From Flavobacteriia bacterium (GTDB taxonomy: Bacteria; Bacteroidota; Bacteroidia; Flavobacteriales; Weeksellaceae), in assembly GCA_015999765.1 (NCBI GenBank), contig JAECQR010000008.1, positions 1 through 64,000 of the forward strand: a stretch of 64,000 nucleotides of DNA, given 5' to 3'. Position numbers and translations under genes: made by a program. Shown here one piece after another: positions 34,825-42,979 of the stretch. Within the stretch, counting starts at the first letter, position 1. Each line of letters opens with the position of its first letter. Under the pieces are notes generated by a model, which was not told the origin of the DNA, did no database searches, and worked only from the letters and a program-made list of their open reading frames with translations.

Positions 34825-37437
34825 CTACGACATTTTTGGCTTAATGAGTTTGGCTACGGTTGCAGTCCATCCTGTTTGGTGAGAAGCACCAATTCCCATT
34901 CCTGTATCGCCGTTAAAATATTCATTGAACATGATGTAATTCTTGAAATGTTCATCATGATTAAGGAGTTTGTTTCCGCCATTAAATGCACGTTCGCCAT
35001 TTTCGTTCTGAAGAAATATCGAACAGAGTCGTTGGCTCAGATTGTCTGAAACAAACTCAAGATTTCTCATCTCTCCGCTGTTCGCAGGATATTCTATCTG
35101 AAGGCTTTCACCGTAGTAATAATGGAATCTCTGTAAACTTTCGACAATCAGGAAATTTATCGGAAACCAGATCGGTCCGCGCCAGTTGCTGTTCCCGCCA
35201 AACATACGGCTGTCGCTTTCTGCGGGCGTGTATTTTACGGTAAAATTCTGTCCGTCAACGGTGAACTTAAAAGGCTCATCTTCATAAATTTTAGACATGG
35301 AACGGATTCCATAGTCGGAAAGAAATTCTTTTTCATCAACCATTCTTGCCAAAACCCTTTTAAGTCTGGTTTTTCGTAAGATACTTATCAGATGTTTACC
35401 GCCTTTACCTTCAACTTCCCAATGCGAAACCAGATTTGCAAGTTCTGGTTTGTTCTTTAGGATCCAGTCCATTCTTTTGGTGAAATTCGGGAGCTTTTCG
35501 AGGGTTTCGTGCTCGATAATCTCTACCGCGAACATGGGTATAAGTCCTACGATGCTTCTTAGTTTTAAGGAGATTGAGTCACCGTCATTTAATTGTAAAA
35601 CGTCGTAGAAAAAGCCGTCTTCGTCGTTCCACAGCCCGCCTTTTGCACCCCCAATGTTTTCCATTGCTTCGGCAATATAAAGATAATGTTCAAAAAATTT
35701 GATGGCCATATCTTCGTAAACCGGATTATAAAGCGCAAGTTCCATTGAGATCCGCATCATATTCAGCGCGAACATCGCCATCCAGCTGGTTCCGTCGGCC
35801 TGTTCCAGATGATCCCCATTTTTAAACTGCATATTTCTGTCGAAAGCGCCAATATTATCAAGTCCCAAAAAACCGCCTCCAAAAACATTGTTTCCGTTCT
35901 TGTCCTTTCGGTTTACCCACCAGGTAAAATTAAGGAGCATTTTCTGAAAAACACTTTCCAGAAAAGGAATGTCGGGCTTCCCGTTCATTTTCTCATCAAT
36001 TTTAAAAACCCTGAAGGTAGACCATGCGTGAACCGGCGGATTTACATCGCTGAAATCCCATTCATAAGCAGGTAACTGCCCATTTGGGTGCATATACCAT
36101 TCCTTCGTAAGCAGTTTTAACTGATTTTTAGCAAAACCCGGATCGAGCAATGCAAAAGGCACACAGTGAAAAGCCAAATCCCACGTCGCAAACCAAGGAT
36201 ACTCCCATTTATCGGGCATCGATATAATATCCTTATTCTGCATATGTCGCCATTCCCGGTTTCGGACAAAATGATCGAAATTCCGCGGCGCATCATATTT
36301 CGGATCACCTTTCAGCCATTTCGAAACGTTGTAGTTATAAAACTGCTTGTTCCATAAAAGTCCGGCGAAAGCCTGGCGCTGGATGTTTTTTTCTTCCTCG
36401 TTTCTGATGTCGCACTGTATTTCCCCATAAAAGTCTTCAGCCTCATTTTTTCTCAGGTTAAAAATATAATCAAAATCAAAGAACGCATTCTCCATATCAT
36501 GCGGACTTAACCTGAAATCAAAGCTTTTGCTTTCACCCGCCTCAAGTTCTGTATCAATAAAGAAGCTTGCTTTTGTTCCGTTTTTATCAGGATTTACTGT
36601 ATTGTGGTTCCCGTGCACTAAAAAGTCATTAATGCCGTCTTTGAAGAACTTCGCGTCAGATGTTAGACTTTTAATTTTTTCGTAGTTGGTCTCATTGTCG
36701 CAGAATAGTGCTTCGGTATCAGGATTTCTGGAATAAAATTTCTTCTGGGAAATGGAATCGTGCTCAATATCGATAACACCTTTAACTGAACTTTTTAGTT
36801 GTGGCTGGTAAGTTCCATGACCCCAATTCCAGTTATTCCTGTACCACAGCGTCGGAAGAATTACCAATGGTGCTTTTCTTGTGCTTCTGTTAACCGCGGT
36901 TACACGGATGGCAAAATCATCATGATTGATTTTTGCGTACTCGATAAAAAGGTCGAAATATTCGTTTCTGTTAAAAATTCCGGTATCAACAAGTTCAAAT
37001 TCCGGATCGCTTTTTGATCGGCGGGCATTTTCGTAAATCAGCTGTTCGTATGGAAACTGTTCGATAGGATACTTGTAGACCATCTTCATATAAGAGTGTG
37101 ATGGCGTATTTTCTAGATAATAGAAGATTTCTTTGATATCCTCGCCATGGTTTCCCTCATGATTACTGAGTCCGAAAAATCTTTCCTTAATCATTTTATC
37201 CTTGCGGTTCCAAAATGAAAATGCAAAGCACAAAAGCTGCTTATCATCACAGATTCCCGCAATTCCATCTTCATTCCAGCGGTACGCTCTGCTGATAGCG
37301 TCATTATAGGTGGTATGCCCCCACGCATTTCCATTGTGGCTGTAATCTTCCCTTACAGTTCCCCATTGTCTGTTGCTCACATACGGACCCCATTTCTTCC
37401 ATTGCTCTTCAAGCATTCTCTCTCTTTCAGCTATCAT
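34825..37437 (-). CDS. GH63/MGH1-like glycoside hydrolase
   Basis: 870 aa, cytosolic, with no signal peptide. The N-terminus (ERERMLEEQWKKWGPYVSNRQWGTVREDYS) and the C-terminal (alpha/alpha)6-barrel motifs (KWEYPWFATWDLAFHCVPFALLDPGFA, GGFLGLDNIGAFDR, EQADGTSWMAMFALNM, GNSNWRGPIWFPINFL, GDTGMGIGASHQTGWTA) match the large family called MGH1-like or GH63-related glucosidase. Such enzymes act on small alpha-glucosides such as mannosyl- or glucosylglycerate; the substrate here is not known. No carbohydrate genes lie nearby. It is divergent from the methionine locus. Confidence 0.85.
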   Translation of the reverse strand: MIAERERMLEEQWKKWGPYVSNRQWGTVREDYSHNGNAWGHTTYNDAISRAYRWNEDGIAGICDDKQLLCFAFSFWNRKDKMIKERFFGLSNHEGNHGEDIKEIFYYLENTPSHSYMKMVYKYPIEQFPYEQLIYENARRSKSDPEFELVDTGIFNRNEYFDLFIEYAKINHDDFAIRVTAVNRSTRKAPLVILPTLWYRNNWNWGHGTYQPQLKSSVKGVIDIEHDSISQKKFYSRNPDTEALFCDNETNYEKIKSLTSDAKFFKDGINDFLVHGNHNTVNPDKNGTKASFFIDTELEAGESKSFDFRLSPHDMENAFFDFDYIFNLRKNEAEDFYGEIQCDIRNEEEKNIQRQAFAGLLWNKQFYNYNVSKWLKGDPKYDAPRNFDHFVRNREWRHMQNKDIISMPDKWEYPWFATWDLAFHCVPFALLDPGFAKNQLKLLTKEWYMHPNGQLPAYEWDFSDVNPPVHAWSTFRVFKIDEKMNGKPDIPFLESVFQKMLLNFTWWVNRKDKNGNNVFGGGFLGLDNIGAFDRNMQFKNGDHLEQADGTSWMAMFALNMMRISMELALYNPVYEDMAIKFFEHYLYIAEAMENIGGAKGGLWNDEDGFFYDVLQLNDGDSISLKLRSIVGLIPMFAVEIIEHETLEKLPNFTKRMDWILKNKPELANLVSHWEVEGKGGKHLISILRKTRLKRVLARMVDEKEFLSDYGIRSMSKIYEDEPFKFTVDGQNFTVKYTPAESDSRMFGGNSNWRGPIWFPINFLIVESLQRFHYYYGESLQIEYPANSGEMRNLEFVSDNLSQRLCSIFLQNENGERAFNGGNKLLNHDEHFKNYIMFNEYFNGDTGMGIGASHQTGWTATVAKLIKPKMS

Positions 37438-37509
37438 ATTACAAATTTCAGTTGCGAAATTATGAAATAAAAATCTTTCCCATTTCTCTCGCGTTTAGAA
37501 AAAATACCT

Positions 37510-37517
37510 TACTTTTG
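37510..37517 (+). promoter_or_regulatory. -7 box of the SAM-riboswitch transcript
   Basis: TACTTTTG, exact consensus, 31 bases before the first riboswitch base. Transcription near 37521 would place the whole aptamer in the leader. Confidence 0.55.
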
Positions 37518-37548
37518 CTGCAGATTTTGTTCATTTACATATTGAAAA

Positions 37549-37650
37549 TGTTATCAAGAAAGGTGGAGAGATAAGACTCTATGAAACCTTGGCAACCCTT
37601 CGGAAACGGAGAAGGTGCTACATTCTTACCCAATTTGGGTGAAGATAACA
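37549..37650 (+). promoter_or_regulatory. SAM-I (S-box) riboswitch aptamer
   Basis: The P1 helix is formed by 37549-37555 and 37644-37650 (7 bp, perfect). The S-box conserved core follows in order: TTATCAAGAAAGGTGGAG at 37551-37568, CTATGAAACCTTGGCAACC at about 37578-37596, and GAAGGTGCTA at about 37611-37620. These are the kink-turn, P2/P3 junction and P4 bases of the SAM-I class. It binds S-adenosylmethionine and should turn off the downstream metX-hom-metZ genes when SAM is abundant. No T-tract terminator follows, so control is probably at translation. Confidence 0.93.
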
Positions 37651-37679
37651 GAAACTTTTTTTACCATTCTCAGGTAGCA

Positions 37680-37711
37680 TTTTCAATTTTAATTTTATTA
37701 TAAATTGAAAA
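37680..37711 (+). promoter_or_regulatory. Hairpin that covers the metX start codon
   Basis: A perfect 10-bp inverted repeat (37680-37689 with 37702-37711) with a 12-nt loop. The TTG start codon (37705-37707) lies in the right arm. It is all A-T/G-C weak pairing, so it is a candidate expression platform for the riboswitch rather than a terminator. Confidence 0.5.
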
Positions 37712-38649
37712 CTCCGCTACAAAATATCATTCTTCAAAACTTTAAATTACAATCAGGAAAAATCCTTGATATTAATTTGTCCTACCACATTTTCGGTCGG
37801 GATTTATTTTCTGCACCCATTATACTCATCAATCATGCCTTAACCGGAAACTCCAATGTGTCGGGCGAAAAAGGCTGGTGGAGAACATTAGTGGGCAAGG
37901 AAAAAATTATTGATACCGAAAGATTTACTGTAATCTCTTTCAATATTCCGGGGAATGGTTTTGACGGAATTTTAATTGAAAATTACGAGGATTTCAAAAC
38001 AGTAGACATTGCCAATATTTTTTTAGAAGGTTTGAATTTCCTAAATATCAACCAACTTCATACGCTTATCGGCGGATCTTTGGGCGGTGCAATTGGTTGG
38101 GAAATGCTGACTGTTGAGCCAGATTTGGCTGAGAATTTTATCCCCATTGCCTGCGATTTCAAAACTTCGGACTGGCTTCATGCGCAGTGTCTGATTCAGA
38201 AATTTTTGCTCGCCACAGAACAGGACCCTTTACAGAAAGCAAGAATCCACGCAATGTTATGTTACCGTACACCGGAATCGCTGAATGTCCGTTTCAAAAA
38301 TGAATTCGACACCGAAAAGGAAATCTTCAAATCTCATGACTGGCTCAATTATCACGGAAAAAGATTAAATGAAAGGTTTAGTTTAAATGCTTATCATCTG
38401 ATGAATCATTTATTAATGAAAATCAATGCGGATAAAAAGATGCTAAAAAATATAAAAGCCGACATCCATTTAATTGCTGTGGATTCCGATTTGTTTTTTC
38501 CTGCTTTTGAAATAAAAAAATGTTACGGTCATCTCATCAAAACCAAAGGAAATACTTTTTACCACGAGATAAATTCAATGCACGGGCACGATGCTTTTTT
38601 AATGGAATATGAACAGCTGAACGGAATTTTAGAAAAAATAATGAAGTAA
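37705..38649 (+). CDS. metX: Homoserine O-acetyltransferase
   Basis: 314 aa alpha/beta hydrolase, shorter than typical MetX (350-380 aa), mainly in the lid region. The catalytic triad is visible: Ser125 in IGGSLGGAIGWE, Asp262 in IAVDSDLFFP and His295 in MHGHDAFL. LINHALTGNSNV and NIPGNGF match the oxyanion and substrate loops of MetX. It transfers acetyl from acetyl-CoA to homoserine, the first committed step to methionine. The start is TTG and no ATG is available. Under a SAM-I riboswitch, followed two bases later by the homoserine dehydrogenase gene. A succinyl rather than acetyl donor cannot be fully excluded. Confidence 0.88.
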   Translation: MKTPLQNIILQNFKLQSGKILDINLSYHIFGRDLFSAPIILINHALTGNSNVSGEKGWWRTLVGKEKIIDTERFTVISFNIPGNGFDGILIENYEDFKTVDIANIFLEGLNFLNINQLHTLIGGSLGGAIGWEMLTVEPDLAENFIPIACDFKTSDWLHAQCLIQKFLLATEQDPLQKARIHAMLCYRTPESLNVRFKNEFDTEKEIFKSHDWLNYHGKRLNERFSLNAYHLMNHLLMKINADKKMLKNIKADIHLIAVDSDLFFPAFEIKKCYGHLIKTKGNTFYHEINSMHGHDAFLMEYEQLNGILEKIMK

Positions 38650-38651
38650 AA

Positions 38652-40193
38652 ATGACAACGAATAATAATCAGATCAAAGTGTTGAAAAACCGCGCAATCA
38701 TCAAATTTGAAGGTAAAAATTTCCTCGGTGAAGTAGGCGTGGACGGAAGAATTTTCAAAGCACTGACGTATGCAAGAATAAGTGTCGGAGTAATTTCGCA
38801 ACAGGCAATTGAAAACGGAATTTCGGTTTTGGTAAGTGATAATGATGCGGAAAAAGCGGTGAACTGCTTAATTAACGAGTTTGAAGAGGAAAGAAAATCC
38901 GGAAAAGTAAGTATGATTTACAGCATTAGTAATGTTTCTGTGATCGGTTTTGTTTCCAAAGATTTCAATAAAATCATGTCTGAACTTGCCCGAAACAACA
39001 TCTTCCCGCTGATCCTGAATCAGGTTGCAGCCGAAAACCGCGTGAATATTGTGGTCACCTCTTCACAGGACGAAAAAGCAAAAAATATCATCGAGGCAGA
39101 AATTTTCGCGAAGCCCAAAATTGTTCATCTTGCAATTATCGGTCACGGAAATGTAGGGAAAACCTTAATAGAACAGGTTTTGGAGAATGCCGAAGAAATC
39201 AGAAACAGAAAGAAAATTGATCTGAAAATTGTTGCGGTAGCCAATTCCAAAAAAATTGCCCTTAATAAGGCAGGTTTCAGTGAAAACTGGAATGATGAAA
39301 TTCTGGTGGCAGAACGCCCGTCAAAAGTAGAAGAATTGATTTCTTTTTCGCAGCAAAATCAGCTGGAAAATCTGATCGTTGTTGACAATACAGCGAGCAA
39401 AGAATTTGTGAAAAACTATCCGGTTTTGGCGGAAAACGGTTTCGATCTGGTTTCCTCAAACAAAATCTTCAATACACTTCCCATTTCAGATTACAGAAAT
39501 TTCCGCCACATTCTGGCGAAACGGAATAAAAAATATCTTTATGAGACCAATGTCGGTGCAGGTTTGCCCTTAATTGACACCATTAAACTTTTGCATTTGT
39601 CGGGCGAAAATATCACAAGGATTAAAGGCGTGTTTTCAGGTTCACTGAGTTATATTTTCAATAATTTTTCAGTGCGTGACGAGAAATTTTCAACCATTCT
39701 GAAAGAAGCAATGGAAAAAGGGTTCACCGAACCGGATCCGAGAGAAGATTTATCCGGAAACGATGTTGCCAGAAAACTGCTGATTCTTGCAAGAGAGCTT
39801 GATTTAATTAATGAGTTTAAAGACATCGAGGTAGAAAACTTGGTTCCAAAGCAATTAAGAAATATCAGTAATTCTGAGTTTTCTTCGCAGTTAAATGAAC
39901 TGGACGAAGTTTTTGAAAAAATCAAAAAAAACCAGGCTGAAAACCATGTTTTGCGTTTTGTTGGTGATTTACATGGCGATCTGCAGCAGGAAAAAGGACT
40001 TCTGGATGTGAAATTAGTTTCCGTTCCGGCCAACTCCGCGCTTGGACAGTTAAAAGGCTCCGATTCTATCTTTGAAATCTATACCGAAAGTTATGGCGAA
40101 AATCCGATCGTAATTATGGGAGCCGGAGCCGGAGCGAAAGTTACCGCAAGAGGAGTTTTCGGAGACATTTTAAGACTTTCAGAAAATAAATAA
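38652..40193 (+). CDS. Homoserine dehydrogenase with two N-terminal ACT domains (no kinase domain)
   Basis: 513 aa. Residues about 8-85 (IIKFEGKNFLGEVGVDGRIFKAL, VGVISQQA) and 90-160 (SVIGFVSKDFNKIMSELARNNI) are two ACT domains like the regulatory part of aspartokinase. From about 162 follows the NAD-binding Rossmann fold (IIGHGNVGKTL), then the catalytic domain (ETNVGAGLPLIDTIK, GVFSGSLSYIF, FTEPDPREDLSGNDVARKLLILARE). It resembles E. coli ThrA or MetL with the kinase catalytic domain removed. It reduces aspartate semialdehyde to homoserine, and the ACT pair may sense an amino acid. Starts two bases after metX and precedes the sulfhydrylase by 19 bases. Confidence 0.9.
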   Translation: MTTNNNQIKVLKNRAIIKFEGKNFLGEVGVDGRIFKALTYARISVGVISQQAIENGISVLVSDNDAEKAVNCLINEFEEERKSGKVSMIYSISNVSVIGFVSKDFNKIMSELARNNIFPLILNQVAAENRVNIVVTSSQDEKAKNIIEAEIFAKPKIVHLAIIGHGNVGKTLIEQVLENAEEIRNRKKIDLKIVAVANSKKIALNKAGFSENWNDEILVAERPSKVEELISFSQQNQLENLIVVDNTASKEFVKNYPVLAENGFDLVSSNKIFNTLPISDYRNFRHILAKRNKKYLYETNVGAGLPLIDTIKLLHLSGENITRIKGVFSGSLSYIFNNFSVRDEKFSTILKEAMEKGFTEPDPREDLSGNDVARKLLILARELDLINEFKDIEVENLVPKQLRNISNSEFSSQLNELDEVFEKIKKNQAENHVLRFVGDLHGDLQQEKGLLDVKLVSVPANSALGQLKGSDSIFEIYTESYGENPIVIMGAGAGAKVTARGVFGDILRLSENK

Positions 40194-40212
40194 TAAAACC
40201 ACTCAAAATAAT

Positions 40213-41373
40213 ATGTCAGAACATTTTGAAACCAGCGCAATCCGCATTCAGTCCGAACGTTCACAGTTTTATGAGCATTCAACACCTTTATATCTAACTT
40301 CAAGTTTCGTTTTTCAGGATGCAGAAGATATGCGTGCGAGTTTTGCGGAAGAAAAGCAGAAAAATTTATATAGCCGTTTTTCAAACCCAAACGTGAATGA
40401 ATTCACCGAAAAAATGGTAAAACTGGAAGGCGCCGAAGACGGTTATTCCTTTGCAACAGGCATGGCGGCGATTTATTCCACGTTTGCAGCATTATTGAAT
40501 TCAGGTGATCATATTCTGAGCTGTCAGTCGGTTTTTGGTTCTACTCACACGCTTTTTACAAAATATTTCCCAAAATGGAATATTGAAACGACCTATTTTA
40601 AAGCAGACGAAACCGATTTGGAAAAATATTTAACTCCAAATACAAAAACTTTATATGTCGAAACGCCAACCAACCCGGCCATTGAAGTTTTGGATTTAGA
40701 ATTTTTAGGAAAATTTGCAAAAAAGCACAATCTTATTTTCATTGTTGATAACTGTTTTGCGACGCCGTATCTTCAGCAGCCGATAAAATTTGGGGCAGAT
40801 TTGGTAGTTCATTCTGCGACAAAATTAATTGACGGGCAAGGTCGCGTTTTGGGTGGAATTGCAGTCGGCAGAAAAAATCTGATCCGTGAAATTTATTTAT
40901 TTGCGCGAAATACCGGACCCGCAATGTCGCCTTTCAACGCCTGGGTTTTAAGCAAAAGCCTCGAAACAATTGCGGTTCGGGTAGAAAAACATTGCGAAAA
41001 CGCCCAAAAAGTTGCAGAATTTCTCGAAAATCATCCCAATGTTTCATTGGTGAAATATCCTTTCCTGAAATCGCATCCCAATTACGAAACTGCCAAAAAT
41101 CAAATGAAACTGGGCGGAAACATCGTGGCTTTTGAAGTGAAAGGTGGCATCGAAGCCGGCAGAAATTTTCTCAATAAAATAAAAATGTGTTCGCTTTCAG
41201 CAAATTTGGGTGACACCAGAACCATCGTTACGCATCCTGCTTCCACAACGCATTCAAAACTTTCTGAAGAGGAAAGAAATGAAGTCGGAATTACAGCTGG
41301 TTTGGTGCGCTGTTCGGTTGGTTTAGAGCATGTAGACGATATTATTGAGGATTTGAAACAGGCTTTAGATTAG
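40213..41373 (+). CDS. metZ: O-acyl-homoserine sulfhydrylase (MetZ-type PLP enzyme)
   Basis: 386 aa, cystathionine gamma-synthase family. It has YSRFSNPNVNEFTEKMVKLEGAE, TGMAAI, YVETPTNPAIEVLDL, and VDNCFATPYLQQPIKFGADLVVHSATKLIDGQ with the PLP lysine at 204, and TRTIVTHPASTTHSKL near the end. It swaps the acyl group of O-acetyl- or O-succinylhomoserine for sulfide, giving homocysteine directly. The preceding MetX suggests the acetyl ester is the natural substrate. Third gene of the riboswitch operon. Confidence 0.9.
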   Translation: MSEHFETSAIRIQSERSQFYEHSTPLYLTSSFVFQDAEDMRASFAEEKQKNLYSRFSNPNVNEFTEKMVKLEGAEDGYSFATGMAAIYSTFAALLNSGDHILSCQSVFGSTHTLFTKYFPKWNIETTYFKADETDLEKYLTPNTKTLYVETPTNPAIEVLDLEFLGKFAKKHNLIFIVDNCFATPYLQQPIKFGADLVVHSATKLIDGQGRVLGGIAVGRKNLIREIYLFARNTGPAMSPFNAWVLSKSLETIAVRVEKHCENAQKVAEFLENHPNVSLVKYPFLKSHPNYETAKNQMKLGGNIVAFEVKGGIEAGRNFLNKIKMCSLSANLGDTRTIVTHPASTTHSKLSEEERNEVGITAGLVRCSVGLEHVDDIIEDLKQALD

Positions 41374-41425
41374 AAATAGGAGAAAGATGAGAAGCAGGAA
41401 TATTCCCGCTCCTAAGAAATACCCG

Positions 41426-41520
41426 TCCCGCTCTCCGCTGTATCTTTTTTGCTTTTTGGGATGTGTTTTCAAAGGAAATTCTTTAAAAAGCAAAAAAGGA
41501 TGCCGCTTCGATCGGGGCTA
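41426..41520 (-). repeat. Dispersed intergenic repeat, copy A
   Basis: On the minus strand it starts TAGCCCCGATCGAAGCGGCA at 41520 and ends with AAAAAAGATACAGCGGAGAG-type sequence at 41426. The two ends are conserved in the copy at 45686-45778 (28 of 30 and 24 of 27 bases by eye) while the middle differs. Within the copy, GCAAAAAAGGAT pairs with ATCTTTTTTGC, so the transcript would form a hairpin. The remaining 190-bp gap holds nothing else that I can name. Similar GC-richer intergenic elements are common in Chryseobacterium-type genomes from memory. Confidence 0.75.
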
Positions 41521-41563
41521 AAATAAATCTCCCGGCCTTCGGTTAAAACAATAAAAAATTAAA

Positions 41564-42574
41564 ATGAAAAATTCAGAACAGTTATACAAAGCCATTTCCG
41601 AACGAATCCTCGTACTCGACGGAGCAATGGGAACGATGCTTCAGCGGTACAAATTTGAGGAAGAAGATTACCGCGGCGAAAGATTCAAAGATTGGGAATA
41701 TCCACTTAAAGGAAACAATGATTTGCTGTCGCTAACTCAGCCTCAGGCGATTGAGGAAGTTCACCGCAAATATCTTGAAGCCGGTGCCGACATTATTGAA
41801 ACCAATACTTTTTCCGGAACCACCATCGCCATGGCAGATTATCATATGGAAGATTTGGTTTACGAACTCAACTACGAATCTGCAAAAATTGCAAGAAAAG
41901 TCTGCGACGAATTCATAACAAAAAATCCGGAGAAACCAAGATTTGTCGCGGGTTCTATCGGTCCAACAAATAAAACGGCAAGTTTAAGTCCGGATGTGAA
42001 TGATCCGGGTTTTCGGGCGATCACTTTTGATGAATTAAGAATTGCTTACAAACAGCAATGCGAAGCTTTATTAGATGGCGGTTCGGATATTCTTTTAGTC
42101 GAAACAGTTTTTGATACGCTGAACGCTAAAGCTGCTCTTTTTGCCATTGATGAGATCCAGGAGAAAAGAAAAATGAAAATTCCAATCATGGTTTCCGGAA
42201 CGATTACGGATGCGTCCGGTCGAACTTTAAGCGGACAGACCGCGGAGGCTTTTCTCATCTCAGTTTCGCATTTAAATCTTTTAAGTGTAGGTTTCAACTG
42301 CGCGCTTGGTGCAGAGCAGCTTACTCCTTATTTGGAAACGCTTTCGAATAATTCTGAGTTTTATATTTCAGTCTATCCGAATGCCGGACTTCCAAATGCT
42401 TTTGGGCAATACGACGAATCTCCTGAGTTTATGGCTGCGCAGATTAAAGAATATGCCGAAAAAGGTTTAATCAATATCATCGGTGGCTGCTGCGGAACCA
42501 CGCCGCCACATATCAAAGCAATCGCTGATTTGGTGAAAAATTATGAACCCAGAAAAGTAGTTTTTAGTGTGTAG
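41564..42574 (+). CDS. metH: Methionine synthase, homocysteine-binding half
   Basis: 336 aa: the homocysteine S-methyltransferase domain that forms the N-terminal third of MetH. It has ILVLDGAMGTMLQRYKFEEEDYRGERF, IETNTFSGTTIAM, VETVFDTLNAK, and the zinc ligands in SVGFNCALGAEQ (about 245) and GGCCGTTPPHIKAI (about 309). It brings zinc-activated homocysteine to the cobalamin. The pterin, B12 and activation domains are in a separate gene at 42966, and together the two make a complete MetH. Split metH is found in other Flavobacteriia from memory, so it is not a frameshift. Confidence 0.92.
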   Translation: MKNSEQLYKAISERILVLDGAMGTMLQRYKFEEEDYRGERFKDWEYPLKGNNDLLSLTQPQAIEEVHRKYLEAGADIIETNTFSGTTIAMADYHMEDLVYELNYESAKIARKVCDEFITKNPEKPRFVAGSIGPTNKTASLSPDVNDPGFRAITFDELRIAYKQQCEALLDGGSDILLVETVFDTLNAKAALFAIDEIQEKRKMKIPIMVSGTITDASGRTLSGQTAEAFLISVSHLNLLSVGFNCALGAEQLTPYLETLSNNSEFYISVYPNAGLPNAFGQYDESPEFMAAQIKEYAEKGLINIIGGCCGTTPPHIKAIADLVKNYEPRKVVFSV

Positions 42575-42604
42575 TGTTATGTTTTTAGCTTTAAAAAATC
42601 ACTT

Positions 42605-42979
42605 ATGAGTTTTCAGGATTTTACCAAATTAGAAGTTTGGATTTCGGCAAGGAAAGTGACTAATTCCATTTATAATATTACCAAATTATTTCCTCAATCT
42701 GAGATTTTTGGTATTACAAATCAGATGAGAAGAGGCGCTGTTTCTGTTCCTTCCAACATTGCCGAAGGTTGTGGGAGAAGCACGACAAAAGGGAAATTAG
42801 TCTTTTTCTATATTGCAAGAGGTTCTCTTTTCGAACTGGAAACTCAGCTTTATATTTCATTAGATCAAAAATTTATCAATGAAATCACTTTCAGTGAGGT
42901 TCTGGAAGAAATTCAAATCTCAAAAAAATTGCTGAATGGTTTTATTAACTACTTTAAAAAATTAGATGATGCAAAATAA
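42605..42979 (+). CDS. Four-helix-bundle protein (S23/IVP, Avd-like)
   Basis: 124 aa. It has the TIGR02436/S23 pattern: [73 protein letters not shown]. Four helices are predicted. The family includes open frames inside 23S rRNA intervening sequences and the Avd accessory protein of diversity-generating retroelements; the free-standing members have no known function. It lies between the halves of metH, 30 bases after the first and overlapping the second by 14 bases. No reverse transcriptase is seen in the window. Confidence 0.85.
   Translation: MSFQDFTKLEVWISARKVTNSIYNITKLFPQSEIFGITNQMRRGAVSVPSNIAEGCGRSTTKGKLVFFYIARGSLFELETQLYISLDQKFINEITFSEVLEEIQISKKLLNGFINYFKKLDDAK

Noticed and set aside
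38652-39135. Degraded aspartokinase at the start of the homoserine dehydrogenase
   Set aside because: Two well-formed ACT domains follow directly after the start codon, with no trace of the kinase motif; it looks like a settled domain architecture rather than a pseudogene.
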